Shown here one piece after another: positions 46,102 to 55,342 of a stretch of 64,000 nucleotides of DNA (position 1 is the first letter of the stretch; each line of letters opens with the position of its first letter). Source of the DNA: Serratia nematodiphila DZ0503SBS1. GTDB taxonomy: Bacteria > Pseudomonadota > Gammaproteobacteria > Enterobacterales > Enterobacteriaceae. The stretch lies in the NCBI RefSeq assembly GCF_000738675.1, contig NZ_JPUX01000002.1, positions 310,001 through 374,000 on the forward strand. Direction: 5' to 3'. Under the pieces are notes generated by a model that had not been told where the DNA came from, ran no database searches, and saw nothing but the letters and a program-made list of their open reading frames with translations. The translations under genes were made by a program, and so were the position numbers.

Positions 46102-47121
46102 CTACAGGAACATCAGGAAATACAGCAGGAACACGTTAACCAACAGCAGCAGCACGCCGGTCGGCACCTGCGCCTTGATCACCGCATTCTTGTCCGGCAG
46201 CTCCAGCAGCGCCGCCGGCACAATGTTGAAGTTCGCCGCCATCGGCGTCATCAGGGTGCCGCAATAGCCGGAGAACATGCCGATCGCCGCCATCACCGCC
46301 GGGTTGCCGCCGTGCTGCAACACCAGGATAGGAATGCCGATGCCGGCGGTGACGATCGGGAACGCGGCGAAGGCGTTACCCATCACCATGGTCAGCACCG
46401 CCATACCGATAGCGTAGACCGCCACGGCGATAAAGCGGTTATCCACCGCCAAATACTCCTGGGTCAAATGCGAGATTGCGGTGCCGACGCCGGCGACGGT
46501 AAACAGCAGGCCAAGCGTGGCGAGGATCTGCGGCAGAATGAACGCCCAGCCGATCGAATCCAGCAAGCGCCGCGCTTCCTGCACCGGCTGCAAGGCCTTC
46601 TCATGGGTCATTTTCACCGCGATCGCCAGGCCAATCAGGCAGCCGACGGTCATAGAGAACAGGGTGATCAGCGTCGCATGGTTACCGCTGCCGAACACCG
46701 CGCTTTGCAACGCCGGAATGTTGTTGAACAGCAGCACGCCGATCACCGTCACCACCGGGATCGCCAATGCGGGGATAAACAGCTTGTTGCCCAGGCGCTT
46801 GGCGCTGGCCTCGCGCTCCTGCGGCGTTCGCTGATGATAGCTGCCGAGGCGCACGCCGCCGAAGCCGGCGATCAGGGCCATCACCACCACCACCACGCCA
46901 ACGATGATGTGCAGCATGCGTTTCTCGTTGCTGCCTTCGCCGAGCACGTCACCCAGCAGGCGGTAAGTCCAGTCGCCGACCAGGAACACCAGGCCGTACA
47001 GCCCCCAAAACAGCCCGGTGGTGATGCGGCGCGGGTTGGCGCGATCGCGGAAGGACATCACCGCCACAATCAGCAGCACCGCGCCGGCCAGCCAGTAGAG
47101 ATATTGTTGCTGGAAGTTCAT
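46102..47121 (-). CDS. DUF979 family membrane protein
   Basis: 339 residues, about ten membrane segments, DUF979 family. Always found paired with DUF969; here its ATG overlaps the DUF969 gene by four bases. It contains [29 protein letters not shown] and [26 protein letters not shown], which resemble the hairpin motifs of anion/organic-acid permeases (inference). Set between pxpA and pcp, the pair is a candidate carrier for 5-oxoproline or pyroglutamyl peptides. Confidence 0.85.
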   Translation of the reverse strand: MNFQQQYLYWLAGAVLLIVAVMSFRDRANPRRITTGLFWGLYGLVFLVGDWTYRLLGDVLGEGSNEKRMLHIIVGVVVVVMALIAGFGGVRLGSYHQRTPQEREASAKRLGNKLFIPALAIPVVTVIGVLLFNNIPALQSAVFGSGNHATLITLFSMTVGCLIGLAIAVKMTHEKALQPVQEARRLLDSIGWAFILPQILATLGLLFTVAGVGTAISHLTQEYLAVDNRFIAVAVYAIGMAVLTMVMGNAFAAFPIVTAGIGIPILVLQHGGNPAVMAAIGMFSGYCGTLMTPMAANFNIVPAALLELPDKNAVIKAQVPTGVLLLLVNVFLLYFLMFL

Positions 47122-47849
47122 CGTGCTTCCCCCTTCGCCTGCAGCGCCGCCTGATTCAGCTGCGCCAGCTCGGCGCTCAGCTGTTTATCCATCCGATACA
47201 GCCGGAAGGCGTGGATCAGGAAAGCGAAAATGGCGGTCGGAATGCCCCACAGCGCGATATGCAGCGGCTCGGTCTGAATGCCGCCGGACTCCAGCATAAA
47301 GTTGTGCATGAAGATGATCGCGCCGAAGGCCACGAAGATATCCTCGCCGAAGAACAGCCCGACGTTGTCGGTAGCGGCCGACATGGCGCGCAGGCGGTGG
47401 CGGGTGCGCTCCGGCAGCTCGCCGTAACGGTTTTCCGTCGCTCCTTCCGCCATCGGCGCCAGCAGCGGCCGCACCATCTGCGGGTGCCCGCCCAGGCTGG
47501 TCAACCCCATCGCCGCGGTGATCTCGCGCACGAACAGGTATACGATCAGCAAACGGCCGGCGGTGGCGCTTTTGATCCTGGCGATCCACGCCTGCGCCCG
47601 CTCTTTCAACCCGTGGCGCTCCAGCAGGCCGATCACCGCCAGCGGCAGCAGCAGGATCAGCGGCAGGTTACGGGTATTGAGAAAGCCCTCGCCGAGCTTT
47701 TCCAGAATGACGTCCAGCGGCATCAGCGCCGCCAGACCGGTGATGATGCCGGCGGCGATCACCACCAGCACCGGGTTGAAACGCAATACAAACCCGACCA
47801 CGATAGCGGCGATGCCGATCAGTGGCCAGAGATTCACGGCCTGTTCCAT
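47118..47849 (-). CDS. DUF969 family membrane protein
   Basis: 243 residues, about six membrane segments, DUF969 family. Conserved segment GLTSLGGHPQMVRPLLAPMAEGA and SAATDNVGLFFGEDIFVAFGAIIFM. Together with DUF979 it resembles the two halves of a split permease. Starts 62 bases after pxpA ends and overlaps DUF979 by four bases. Confidence 0.85.
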   Translation of the reverse strand: MEQAVNLWPLIGIAAIVVGFVLRFNPVLVVIAAGIITGLAALMPLDVILEKLGEGFLNTRNLPLILLLPLAVIGLLERHGLKERAQAWIARIKSATAGRLLIVYLFVREITAAMGLTSLGGHPQMVRPLLAPMAEGATENRYGELPERTRHRLRAMSAATDNVGLFFGEDIFVAFGAIIFMHNFMLESGGIQTEPLHIALWGIPTAIFAFLIHAFRLYRMDKQLSAELAQLNQAALQAKGEAR

Positions 47850-47911
47850 AGTCTTCCCTCGATATTTTCTAATAGTTTTTTGCTTGTGATGTTGTGTCTT
47901 GCTTTACGGCT

Positions 47912-48652
47912 TTACTGCTCCGCGCTGACGCGGATCCCCTGTTGAACAAAACTGTCACGCAGCTTGCGCGCATACGCCAGCGCATGCTCGCCGTCCCCGT
48001 GCAGACAGACGGTTTCCGCCTGTACGGGGGCCCAGACGCCATCCACGCTGCGCACCCGGTGATGGCGCACCATCTCCAGCGTTTGCGCCAGCGCCTGTTC
48101 GTCATCCTCGATCAATGCCCCCGGCAAACCGCGCGGCACCAGCGTGCCGTCGGCCTGATAACCGCGATCGGCGAACACCTCCTGCCGGGTGGTCAGACCG
48201 AGCCGTTGCCCGGCGCGGATCAGCTCGCTGCCGGCCAGCCCCACCAGCCGCAGCGCCGGATCGACCGCCTGCACCGCCCGGGCGATCGCTTCCGCCAGCG
48301 CCGGCTCAACCGCCGCCTGGTTGTACAGCATGCCGTGCGGCTTAACGTGCACCATCACCCCGCCCTCGGCGCGGGCGATGGCCGCCAGCGCCCCGAGCTG
48401 ATACACCACCTGCGCGTAGACCGTTTCCGGCGGCAGCTGCATGCGAGTGCGGCCGAAATTCTCCCGATCGGGAAAACTCGGATGGGCGCCGATCGCCACG
48501 CCGTACTGCAATGCCCAGCGCACCGACTGACGCATGGTCTGCGCATCGCCGGCGTGGAAGCCGCAGGCGATGTTGGCCGAACTCACCAATTGCAGCAGCG
48601 CCTGGTCGTTGGCGCAGCCCTCGCCGAGATCGGCGTTCAAATCAACGATCAT
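47912..48652 (-). CDS. pxpA: 5-oxoprolinase subunit PxpA (LamB/YcsF family)
   Basis: 246 residues. With PxpB and PxpC hydrolyses 5-oxoproline to glutamate using ATP. LamB/YcsF motifs: DLNADLGEG at the N-terminus, [33 protein letters not shown], and [19 protein letters not shown]. The start at 48652 gives [12 protein letters not shown]; it overlaps the end of pxpC by 11 bases. A longer in-frame start is rejected because it adds unrelated residues. Confidence 0.96.
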   Translation of the reverse strand: MIVDLNADLGEGCANDQALLQLVSSANIACGFHAGDAQTMRQSVRWALQYGVAIGAHPSFPDRENFGRTRMQLPPETVYAQVVYQLGALAAIARAEGGVMVHVKPHGMLYNQAAVEPALAEAIARAVQAVDPALRLVGLAGSELIRAGQRLGLTTRQEVFADRGYQADGTLVPRGLPGALIEDDEQALAQTLEMVRHHRVRSVDGVWAPVQAETVCLHGDGEHALAYARKLRDSFVQQGIRVSAEQ

Positions 48653-49574
48653 GTAACCCCCAGGCAATCTGTCGAAGGAAAAGATCCTGCTCGGCCTTGG
48701 CGCGCTGCGCCTCGGCCAGTGAGCAGAGAACGAAGTGGATCGGTTCGCCGAGCCGGATCTGCGCCAAATGGTAGAGATCGGCTTCGATCACGCAGGCAAT
48801 GCGCGGGTAACCGCCGGTGGTTTGCGCATCGGCCATCAGCACGATCGGCTGGCCGTTGTACGGCACCTGCACCACGCCGGGCATCAGGCCATGCGACAGC
48901 ATCTCTCTCTCGGTGGTGCGTGCCAGCGGCGTGCCGCCGTGCAGACGGTAGCCCATGCGGTTGCTCTGCGGGCTGAGCTGCCAGGCGGCGCGCCAGAACG
49001 TATCTTGCGCCTCTTCGCTGAATTCAGCGTACTCCGGCCCCGGCAACGCGCGGATGCGGTTGGTGAACAGCAGCTGTTTCACGCCACAGGAATGTTGCGG
49101 TTCAGCGGCGGAGTTGCCGAGCGGCAACCGGTCGCCGTCCTTCAGATTACGCCCCTCGCATCCGCCAAAGGCGGCTTTCATGTCGGTGCTGCGCGAGCCC
49201 AGCATTTCCGGCACGGCGATGCCGCCGGCGATCGCCAGGTAGCTACGCATGCCGCGTTTCGGCGTGCCCAGCGCCAGCCGCTGCCCCTTTTTCACCGGAT
49301 AGCGCCAGCCGGTCCACAGCGGTTTGCCGTCCAGCTGCGCGTCGCAGCCGGCGCCGGTCAGGGCGATCCAGCCTGCGCGGGTAAACTCGGCGCTGAACTG
49401 GCCGAGGGTGATCTCCAGCCCGGCGGCCTCCGGCGCATTGCCCACCAGCAGGTTGGCGATCTTCAGCGCCGGTTGATCCAGCGCTCCGCCAGTGCTGATG
49501 CCCAGACGGCGGAATCCCTCGCGGCCCAAATCCTGCACCGTGGTATAGATGCCGGCGCGCAGAATAATCAGCAT
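48642..49574 (-). CDS. pxpC: 5-oxoprolinase subunit PxpC (carboxyltransferase-like)
   Basis: 310 residues, as in E. coli PxpC. Biotin-dependent carboxyltransferase/allophanate hydrolase subunit 2-like fold. Characteristic [41 protein letters not shown] and [27 protein letters not shown]. Overlaps pxpB by seven bases and pxpA by eleven, indicating coupled translation. Confidence 0.96.
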   Translation of the reverse strand: MLIILRAGIYTTVQDLGREGFRRLGISTGGALDQPALKIANLLVGNAPEAAGLEITLGQFSAEFTRAGWIALTGAGCDAQLDGKPLWTGWRYPVKKGQRLALGTPKRGMRSYLAIAGGIAVPEMLGSRSTDMKAAFGGCEGRNLKDGDRLPLGNSAAEPQHSCGVKQLLFTNRIRALPGPEYAEFSEEAQDTFWRAAWQLSPQSNRMGYRLHGGTPLARTTEREMLSHGLMPGVVQVPYNGQPIVLMADAQTTGGYPRIACVIEADLYHLAQIRLGEPIHFVLCSLAEAQRAKAEQDLFLRQIAWGLHDR

Positions 49575-50224
49575 ACGCCCTCCTTCTGCGGCACGAAGCG
49601 TACGTTATCGCCCGGGCGCAGCAGCGTCGGCGGCATTTCATGCGGATTGAACAGCGCCAGCGGCGTGCGGCCAATCAGCTGCCAGCCGCCGGGCGTCACC
49701 AGCGGATAGATGCCGGTCTGGCCGCCGCCGATACCGACGGAACCGGCCGCCACCGCCAGACGCGGTTCAGCGCGGCGCGGCGTCGCCAGTTGTTCCGGCA
49801 TGCCGCCCAAATAGGAGAAGCCCGGCTGAAAGCCGAGGAAATAGACCACATAGGCCGCCGCCGCGTGGCATTCCACCACCTGTTGCGGCGTCATGCCGGT
49901 ATGACGCGCCACCTCATCCAGGTCGGGGCCCTGTTCCCCGCCGTAGATAACCGGAATATCCACCTGACGCGATTCCGGCGTCAGGCGCTCTTTGCTCTCC
50001 CACCCCTGCTGCAGCAATGCCAGCATCGCCTCGGCGTCGGCCTGCGGCGTATGCAGCAACAGCGTCAGGTTATTCATCCCCGGCACCACTTCCCGCACGT
50101 CGGGGTGGTGATTCAGCTTTTCCGCCAGCGCCCAAATGCGCTGCTGGCTCGGTAACGTCACCGGCGGCGACAGTTCAAGCACTACCGCTCTTTCACCCAA
50201 CAGGTAATAACGTGCTTGTTGCAC
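49568..50224 (-). CDS. pxpB: 5-oxoprolinase subunit PxpB (KipI-like)
   Basis: 218 residues from the GTG at 50224, the E. coli PxpB length; GGAG lies seven bases before it. Motifs include [60 protein letters not shown] and [13 protein letters not shown]. An upstream in-frame start would add 22 residues without family similarity. First gene of the pxpBCA-DUF969-DUF979-pcp unit, after a terminator for ybgI. Confidence 0.95.
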   Translation of the reverse strand: MQQARYYLLGERAVVLELSPPVTLPSQQRIWALAEKLNHHPDVREVVPGMNNLTLLLHTPQADAEAMLALLQQGWESKERLTPESRQVDIPVIYGGEQGPDLDEVARHTGMTPQQVVECHAAAAYVVYFLGFQPGFSYLGGMPEQLATPRRAEPRLAVAAGSVGIGGGQTGIYPLVTPGGWQLIGRTPLALFNPHEMPPTLLRPGDNVRFVPQKEGVC

Positions 50225-50329
50225 CCTTATTCTCCTTATTATCGCGCTGAAAAACACACCAGTTATGCGTGACGCGGCCCCGGCTGTCAATAGAACGCAA
50301 CCATAAGGAAAATAAGGAAATAGCGCGAT

Positions 50330-50367
50330 AAAAGGATTCAGCCGGCGCGCAGGCCGGGCTGGATCCG
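50330..50367 (-). terminator. Terminator after ybgI
   Basis: On the minus strand GGATCCAGCCCGGC pairs with GCCGGCTGAATCC (one mismatch and one unpaired base), followed by TTTTATC. It separates the ybgA-phrB-ybgI unit from pxpB. Confidence 0.75.
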
Positions 50368-50380
50368 GGGAAGAAAAAGA

Positions 50381-51124
50381 TCAGGCGGGATTCGGGATAT
50401 CGATAAAGGTCACATCAAAGCCGTGGTGCTGGGCCAGCCAGTCCCCCAACGCCTTCACGCCGCCGCGCTCGGTGGCGTGGTGACCGGCGGCGAAGAAATG
50501 CACGCCCATTTCGCGCGCGCTGTGAATGGTCTGCTCAGAGACTTCACCGCTGATGAACGCATCGACGCCGAAGCGCGCCGCGCTGTCGATAAAGCCCTGG
50601 CCGCCGCCGGTGCACCAGGCCACTCGGCGAATATGCTCAGGCGCGTTATCGCCGCAGTGCAGCACCGCGTGCCCCAGCCGGCTTTCGATGCGCTGTTGCA
50701 GCGCTTCGCCGGTCAGCGGCTGTTCGAATTCCCCGTGCGGCACCAGCGGCTCGACTTCGCCAATCACCCGAATGCCCAGCGCCTGCGCCAGCTGCGCGTT
50801 GTTGCCCAGCACCGGATGCGCGTCCAGAGGCAAATGATAGCCGTACAGGTTGATGTCGTGGGTCAACAGCGTTTTCAGGCGGTTGCGCTTCATGCCGCGC
50901 ACCGCCGGCGCCTCGTTTTTCCAGAAATAGCCGTGATGCACGATGATCGCGTCGGCCTGATGCGCCACCGCGGCGTCCAGCAGCGCCTGACAGGCTGTGA
51001 CGCCGGTCACGATGCGCTGTACATGCGCACGCCCCTCTACCTGCAAACCGTTGGGGGCGTAGTCCTGAAACGCCGCGGCGTTCAGTTCTGTGTTGATCAG
51101 TTGTTCCAGATCGAGGTTACGCAT
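50381..51124 (-). CDS. ybgI: YbgI/NIF3 family metal-binding protein (GTP cyclohydrolase 1 type 2-like)
   Basis: 247 residues, NIF3 family, forms a ring of dimers with a di-metal site. Metal ligands lie in DAIIVHHGYFWKNE (His-His), LYGYHLPLDAHP (His) and AAGHHATERGG near the C-terminus. Function uncertain; E. coli YbgI has been linked to metal-dependent activities including GTP cyclohydrolase-like, without consensus. Follows the phosphodiesterase gene by 18 bases. Confidence 0.95.
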   Translation of the reverse strand: MRNLDLEQLINTELNAAAFQDYAPNGLQVEGRAHVQRIVTGVTACQALLDAAVAHQADAIIVHHGYFWKNEAPAVRGMKRNRLKTLLTHDINLYGYHLPLDAHPVLGNNAQLAQALGIRVIGEVEPLVPHGEFEQPLTGEALQQRIESRLGHAVLHCGDNAPEHIRRVAWCTGGGQGFIDSAARFGVDAFISGEVSEQTIHSAREMGVHFFAAGHHATERGGVKALGDWLAQHHGFDVTFIDIPNPA

Positions 51125-51142
51125 TCTCTTCTCTCTTCATAG

Positions 51143-52123
51143 TCAAAATGTCTGCCGGTCGCCCTGCGCCATCAGGATGAATCTCACCCCCAGATCGTTG
51201 CCCTGCGCCAGCTGCTGCGCAATGGCGGCGCGCGCCTCTTCGCCCTGCTTCAGGCTGGGCTTGATGTGGCTGATGACCACCGGCAGACCGTTCAGCGAGC
51301 CTTCGCCGCCGCTGTACTGCGTCAGATTCTTCAGCTCCTTCAGCAGCCAGGCCGGCGTCAAATGGCCGTACAGATGTTTGTCCTCCACCCCGTTAGGGTA
51401 AGAGGTTTCGATAATCATGCCCTTGAGCTTTTTCTGCTCGGCAAGCGGCCCCAGCGCGCGCCAGACGGTATCGAGATCGCGCGACTGCTCCACCTTGTCC
51501 GGCCCGGTATCGCCGAAATAGGCGAAGAACTCGTTGCCGTTGGAAATCAGCAGCATCGACGACGGATAGCGATCGTGGCTGAGCGGATACATCACGCCGG
51601 TCAACCCGGTCAGGCCGAGGGTAAATCGCTGCTGCGGCCGCACCGTTTGCAGCCGGTAGGTGCCCAGCCGCGCACCATTGCCGGCGTCGGTAAAGTTCGG
51701 CCAGGCCTTCCAGTTGAAGTAATGGTTGCGCAGGGTCAGCACGGTGTCCGCCTGGGCGTAAACGGTTTTTTTATTGTCTTCCGGCGAGCCGACGATCAGC
51801 CCCGCCACGTGGTCCAGATGGCCGTGGCTGATAAAGTAACTGCCGATCAACTGCCGGAACACGTAGCCCTGCGGCGTGTAAGGCGCGGCCAGCTCGGGCG
51901 TCACCTGCGGGAAACTGCCCTTCTCCAGCCCTTTGGCGATGCCCGGCAGCAGCGAGCCGGCGTCCAGCGCCACATACTGCGGCTGATTATCGCTGCGGAT
52001 CAGGTAGGAAGTCAGGTTGCCGTCGCTGACGCCGCCGTCGACGCCCAGCGCCACCACGTCAAAGCCGGCGATCGCCAGCGCGGAATAGCCGCTCAGGCAC
52101 AGGGCCAGCACCTTTTTCATCAT
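51143..52123 (-). CDS. Exported class II cyclic-nucleotide phosphodiesterase (metallo-beta-lactamase fold)
   Basis: 326 residues. Signal peptide of about 20 residues (MMKKVLALCLSGYSALAIAG). Zinc motif HGHLDH (His100, His102, Asp104, His105) is followed by VAGLIVGSPE, an exact match to the class II cAMP phosphodiesterase signature (HxHLDH...SP). Other family segments are IETSYPN and PVVISHIKPS. Family members (yeast PDE1, Vibrio CpdP) hydrolyse 3',5'-cyclic nucleotides; here the enzyme would act in the periplasm. First ATG (52123) has GGAG seven bases before it. It occupies the site of dtpD in E. coli. Confidence 0.88.
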   Translation of the reverse strand: MMKKVLALCLSGYSALAIAGFDVVALGVDGGVSDGNLTSYLIRSDNQPQYVALDAGSLLPGIAKGLEKGSFPQVTPELAAPYTPQGYVFRQLIGSYFISHGHLDHVAGLIVGSPEDNKKTVYAQADTVLTLRNHYFNWKAWPNFTDAGNGARLGTYRLQTVRPQQRFTLGLTGLTGVMYPLSHDRYPSSMLLISNGNEFFAYFGDTGPDKVEQSRDLDTVWRALGPLAEQKKLKGMIIETSYPNGVEDKHLYGHLTPAWLLKELKNLTQYSGGEGSLNGLPVVISHIKPSLKQGEEARAAIAQQLAQGNDLGVRFILMAQGDRQTF

Positions 52124-52145
52124 TGCGTCGCTCCTTGCAGTTGCC

Positions 52146-53576
52146 TCAAGACTCTCCCCGTTTCGCCGCCTCGAACGCCGCCAACGTCTCCACGCGGGCT
52201 TGTTTGTGATCGACGATCGGCAGCGGGTAGTTCAGCGTACGGCGCTGCTTTTCCGCCCAGCGGTGGGGGTAATGGATGTCATTGTCGGGCACATCCGCCA
52301 GTTCCGGCAACCATTTACGGATGAAAGTGCCTTGTGGATCAAAACGTTCACCCTGTGTGGTCGGGTTAAAGATGCGGAAATACGGCGCGGCGTCGGTGCC
52401 GGTGGAGGCCGCCCACTGCCAGCCGCCGTTATTGGCCGCCAGATCCCCGTCCAGCAGTTGCGACATGAAGTAGCGCTCCCCGGCCCGCCAGTCAATCAGC
52501 AGATCCTTCACCAGAAAACTGGCGCTGATCATGCGCAGCCGGTTGTGCATCCAGCCGGTAGCGTTCAGCTGGCGCATGGCGGCATCGACGATCGGATAGC
52601 CGGTCTCGCCCCGCTGCCAGGCCTGCAGCTTCGCCGCGTCATCGCACCAGCGCACTTTGTCCGTCCAGGCGATAAACGGCCGATGGCGGCACAGCTCGGG
52701 ATAGGCCACCAGCAGATGGCGGTAGAACTCGCGCCAAATCAGCTCGTTCAGCCAGGCGAAAGCGCCGCTCTCGCGATCTTCCAGCAACCGCGGGCATTCG
52801 GCGCGCAGGCGATTGAAGCACTGGCGCGGCGACAGCGCGCCAATCGCCAGATAGGGCGACAGGCTGCTGGTGCCGGCGATGGCGGGCAGATCGCGCTGGC
52901 GAAGGTAATCCTGCACTTGCTCACGACAAAAGGCGCGCAGCCGCTGCAGCGCGGCCTCCTCGCCGGCGGGATAGTCATCCCCGATGTCCGCCGCGGGATA
53001 ATCGAACGCCGCCGGCGCTTCAGGCGCAGGCAACGCGCCATCGGCACGGATCTTCGGCGCCGGCAGGCAGCTCACGTCGGACTCAGTCAGGCGCTGAATG
53101 AAGGCGTTGCGAAACGGCGTATAAACCTTGTACATCTCGCCGCCGCCGGTTAGCACGCTGCCCGGCGGCAACAGCAGGCTGTCATCAAAACCGTGGCACG
53201 TTACCTGTCCATTCAACTGCTGCTCCAGCCGCACATCGCGTCGCCGTTCATTCAGTTCGTACTGGCGGTTGTAAAACAGCGCGTCCACCTGCTCTCGCCG
53301 GCAATACTCCGCCAACCAGTCAATCGACGCGGCAAAGTCCGTGCCGGCATGGCAATGCAGCGCAATGCCCTTTTGCGCCAGCGCCTGCTGTACCGCCCGC
53401 AGGCTGGCGTGGATCAGCGCCGCCTGCCGCGGCGCCATCTCATGCTGCCGCCACTGCTGCGGGGTGGCGATAAACACCGCCAGCACCCGGGCTTTGGGAT
53501 CGCTGCAGGCGGCGTGCAGCGCTTTGTTGTCGGTGATACGCAGATCGTTACGCAACCAGACCAGATGCGTGGTCAT
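52146..53576 (-). CDS. phrB: Deoxyribodipyrimidine photolyase
   Basis: 476 residues (E. coli 472). Repairs cyclobutane pyrimidine dimers with light. N-terminal antenna (methenyltetrahydrofolate) domain starts THLVWLRNDLRITDN; the FAD domain includes SSLSPYLAIGALSPRQ, NELIWREFYRHLL and RQLNATGWMHNRLRM with the electron-transfer tryptophans in WRAGERYFMSQLLDGDLAANNGGWQWAASTG. The ATG at 53576 (AAGGAG four bases before it) gives MTTHLVW as in E. coli; an ATG 15 bases upstream is less likely. Confidence 0.97.
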   Translation of the reverse strand: MTTHLVWLRNDLRITDNKALHAACSDPKARVLAVFIATPQQWRQHEMAPRQAALIHASLRAVQQALAQKGIALHCHAGTDFAASIDWLAEYCRREQVDALFYNRQYELNERRRDVRLEQQLNGQVTCHGFDDSLLLPPGSVLTGGGEMYKVYTPFRNAFIQRLTESDVSCLPAPKIRADGALPAPEAPAAFDYPAADIGDDYPAGEEAALQRLRAFCREQVQDYLRQRDLPAIAGTSSLSPYLAIGALSPRQCFNRLRAECPRLLEDRESGAFAWLNELIWREFYRHLLVAYPELCRHRPFIAWTDKVRWCDDAAKLQAWQRGETGYPIVDAAMRQLNATGWMHNRLRMISASFLVKDLLIDWRAGERYFMSQLLDGDLAANNGGWQWAASTGTDAAPYFRIFNPTTQGERFDPQGTFIRKWLPELADVPDNDIHYPHRWAEKQRRTLNYPLPIVDHKQARVETLAAFEAAKRGES

Positions 53577-53591
53577 AAAACTCCTTGTCAA

Positions 53592-54548
53592 TCAATGGCC
53601 GTAACGCAAACGCAGCGCCTCCGGATAAGGTTCGAAATAGCGTTGTTCCGCCAGATAACTGTCGGGGTATTCCGCCATGTAATGCTTAAGCAGCGCGATC
53701 GGCGCCAGCAGCGGCTGCATGCCCTGCCGATAACGGTCGATCAGGTGCGCCAGCTCCTGGCGCTGCGCCGCGCTGAGCTGACGGCGGAAGTACCCCTGCA
53801 CGTGCATCAGCACGTTGGTATGGTTGCGGCGCGTCGCTTTGTGCGCCAACAGCGCCATCAGGCGGCTGCGGTATTCCACGGCGAAGGCCTCCAGCGAGTC
53901 CCAGCGGTGAATATCGGCGACGAAGCGCCCCAGCTCGCGATAAGCCGGCTGCGAATGCGCCAGCAGTGAAAGCTTGTAGCGGCTGTGAAACGCGATCAGC
54001 CCGCCGCGGGTCAGCCCCTGGCGCCACAGCATATTCAACTCATACAGCGCGTACACCCGTTCAATGAAGTTTTCCCGCAATGCCGCATCCTGCAATCGTC
54101 CGTCTTCTTCCACCGGCAGCCACGGCATCTGACGCAGCAGTTCGGCGGTAAACAGCCCGACGCCGTTTTTACGCGAGTCCTTGCCGTTCTCGCTGTAGAC
54201 CCGCACCCGCTCCAGGCCGCAGCTCGGCGACTTGGCGCAGACAATATAACCGCACAGGTGCTGCAACGCGGCCACGCGCTGCGCGGAGAAACTGCGCATC
54301 TCCTCGGTCAGATCCACGCTCGCGTCGTTGCTATAGCGCATCGCCGGCCAGGGCTGCGTCTGTTTCACCAGGCGCAGCGCCGGGCGCGGCGTGGGCAGGC
54401 CGATCGCCATTTCCGGGCAAACGGGCTCAAAGCGCACATAGGGCGCCAACTGTTCCACCGCAAAGGCCAACCGCTTGTGGCCGCCGTCGAAACGCACCGT
54501 CTCGCCCAGTAAACAGGCGCTGATGCCGATAGGGATCTTGTCGCTCAT
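53592..54548 (-). CDS. ybgA: Two-domain DUF523-DUF1722 protein YbgA, candidate tRNA 4-thiouridine desulfidase
   Basis: 318 residues, nearly twice E. coli YbgA (about 169). Residues 1-160 are a DUF523 domain with SACLLGETVRFDGG (Cys12), EPVCPEMAIGLPTPR (Cys44) and VCAKSPSCG (Cys104, Cys110), the pattern that binds a [4Fe-4S] cluster in thiouracil desulfidase TudS. Residues about 175-310 are DUF1722 (the E. coli YbgA part; YKLSLLAHSQPAYRELG). Two-domain proteins of this type (RudS) have been reported to remove sulfur from s4U in tRNA; the assignment here is by architecture only. Lies 15 bases upstream of phrB. Confidence 0.88.
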   Translation of the reverse strand: MSDKIPIGISACLLGETVRFDGGHKRLAFAVEQLAPYVRFEPVCPEMAIGLPTPRPALRLVKQTQPWPAMRYSNDASVDLTEEMRSFSAQRVAALQHLCGYIVCAKSPSCGLERVRVYSENGKDSRKNGVGLFTAELLRQMPWLPVEEDGRLQDAALRENFIERVYALYELNMLWRQGLTRGGLIAFHSRYKLSLLAHSQPAYRELGRFVADIHRWDSLEAFAVEYRSRLMALLAHKATRRNHTNVLMHVQGYFRRQLSAAQRQELAHLIDRYRQGMQPLLAPIALLKHYMAEYPDSYLAEQRYFEPYPEALRLRYGH

Positions 54549-54642
54549 ACCGCTCTCCCGCGTTGTTAGCCGATTGAGGAAAGTGTAGAAGAATGGCTTG
54601 CCAAATACGACCTTGCGCTTGACGGCAGCGGGCTCGGGGCAT

Positions 54643-54674
54643 AAAAAAACCCCCGCCGCAGGGCGAGGGTTGTT
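54643..54674 (-). terminator. Terminator of ybfA
   Basis: On the minus strand AACCCTCGCCC pairs with GGCGGGGGTT and runs into seven T. It separates ybfA from ybgA. Confidence 0.88.
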
Positions 54675-54691
54675 CGTGAGTCGGCAGTGAC

Positions 54692-54901
54692 TCAGTAGAA
54701 GTCGCAGGACGCCAGTTCCGCCTGCTGCAGCCAGACCGGCTTGTCGCTGGTTTTTGACCAGACGCGGTGCAGGTAGCTGTAAAAACGCCCGCGATCGCTG
54801 CGGAACAGCATCACCGGCAGGGCTAAAATGCCCGCGATAACCACTGCGCTGCGGCGCAGGAGAATCCGATGCAGTGAATAAGCGTGATAGGTCGTAGACA
54901 T
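54692..54901 (-). CDS. ybfA: Small membrane protein YbfA
   Basis: 69 residues, E. coli YbfA has 68. One membrane helix (about 13-32) and a conserved cytoplasmic tail [23 protein letters not shown] that is nearly identical to E. coli. Function not established. It is divergent from the kdp operon, as in E. coli. RBS AAGGAGG precedes the ATG. Confidence 0.93.
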   Translation of the reverse strand: MSTTYHAYSLHRILLRRSAVVIAGILALPVMLFRSDRGRFYSYLHRVWSKTSDKPVWLQQAELASCDFY

Positions 54902-55242
54902 GCGAACCTCCTTAAAAACGCCTGCCGTTGATTTGTCAGGGAAAACGGCGTCGGCGTATCAAATGAACAATCGGTAATTTGGTAACTGGACAAAATTTTA
55001 GCGCACTTGATGAAAGTTTACTACTCATCCGACCACTAAATCGCACAAAAAATCGCTAATCACCGCAGTGATTCGTAATTTTGTTACAATCAAGTTAATT
55101 TTTAACTAAACATGGGTTACATTGTGGTTATTATTCGGTTCTTCATCCCACGCCTCAGCCCCGGCTTATTCACACATCAGGCGCAATTTCGCCGCAAGCA
55201 GGCTGCCTGAAACGGCCAATTTCCGCTGAAATTTCAGCCATT

Positions 55243-55260
55243 TTTATACTTTTTTTACAC
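55243..55260 (+). promoter_or_regulatory. KdpE operator of kdpFABC
   Basis: TTTATACTTTTTTTACAC, identical to the core of the E. coli KdpE footprint upstream of kdpF, about 83-100 bp before the start codon. Phosphorylated KdpE activates from this site under K+ limitation. Confidence 0.85.
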
Positions 55261-55323
55261 CTGCCCGCGCGATTTTTTCATCTTCTTTCTACCCCTCTCC
55301 CTACACTGCCTCTATCAAAAACA

Positions 55324-55339
55324 ACACCTCTGGAGGTGT
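55324..55339 (+). promoter_or_regulatory. Hairpin enclosing the kdpF Shine-Dalgarno sequence
   Basis: ACACCT and AGGTGT form a perfect 6-bp stem with loop CTGG, and the SD sequence GGAGG (55332-55336) spans loop and stem. The GTG start is at 55343. The ribosome site may therefore be partly closed in the mRNA. Confidence 0.6.
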
Positions 55340-55342
55340 CCC

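Larger units (their letters stand above)
54902..55342. promoter_or_regulatory. ybfA-kdp divergent regulatory region
   Basis: 441 bp with no gene, AT-rich at 54950-55130. The right-hand end holds the kdpFABC promoter with the KdpE binding site (55243-55260), TAC-rich -10 sequence around 55305, and a hairpin that includes the kdpF ribosome-binding site. Confidence 0.7.
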
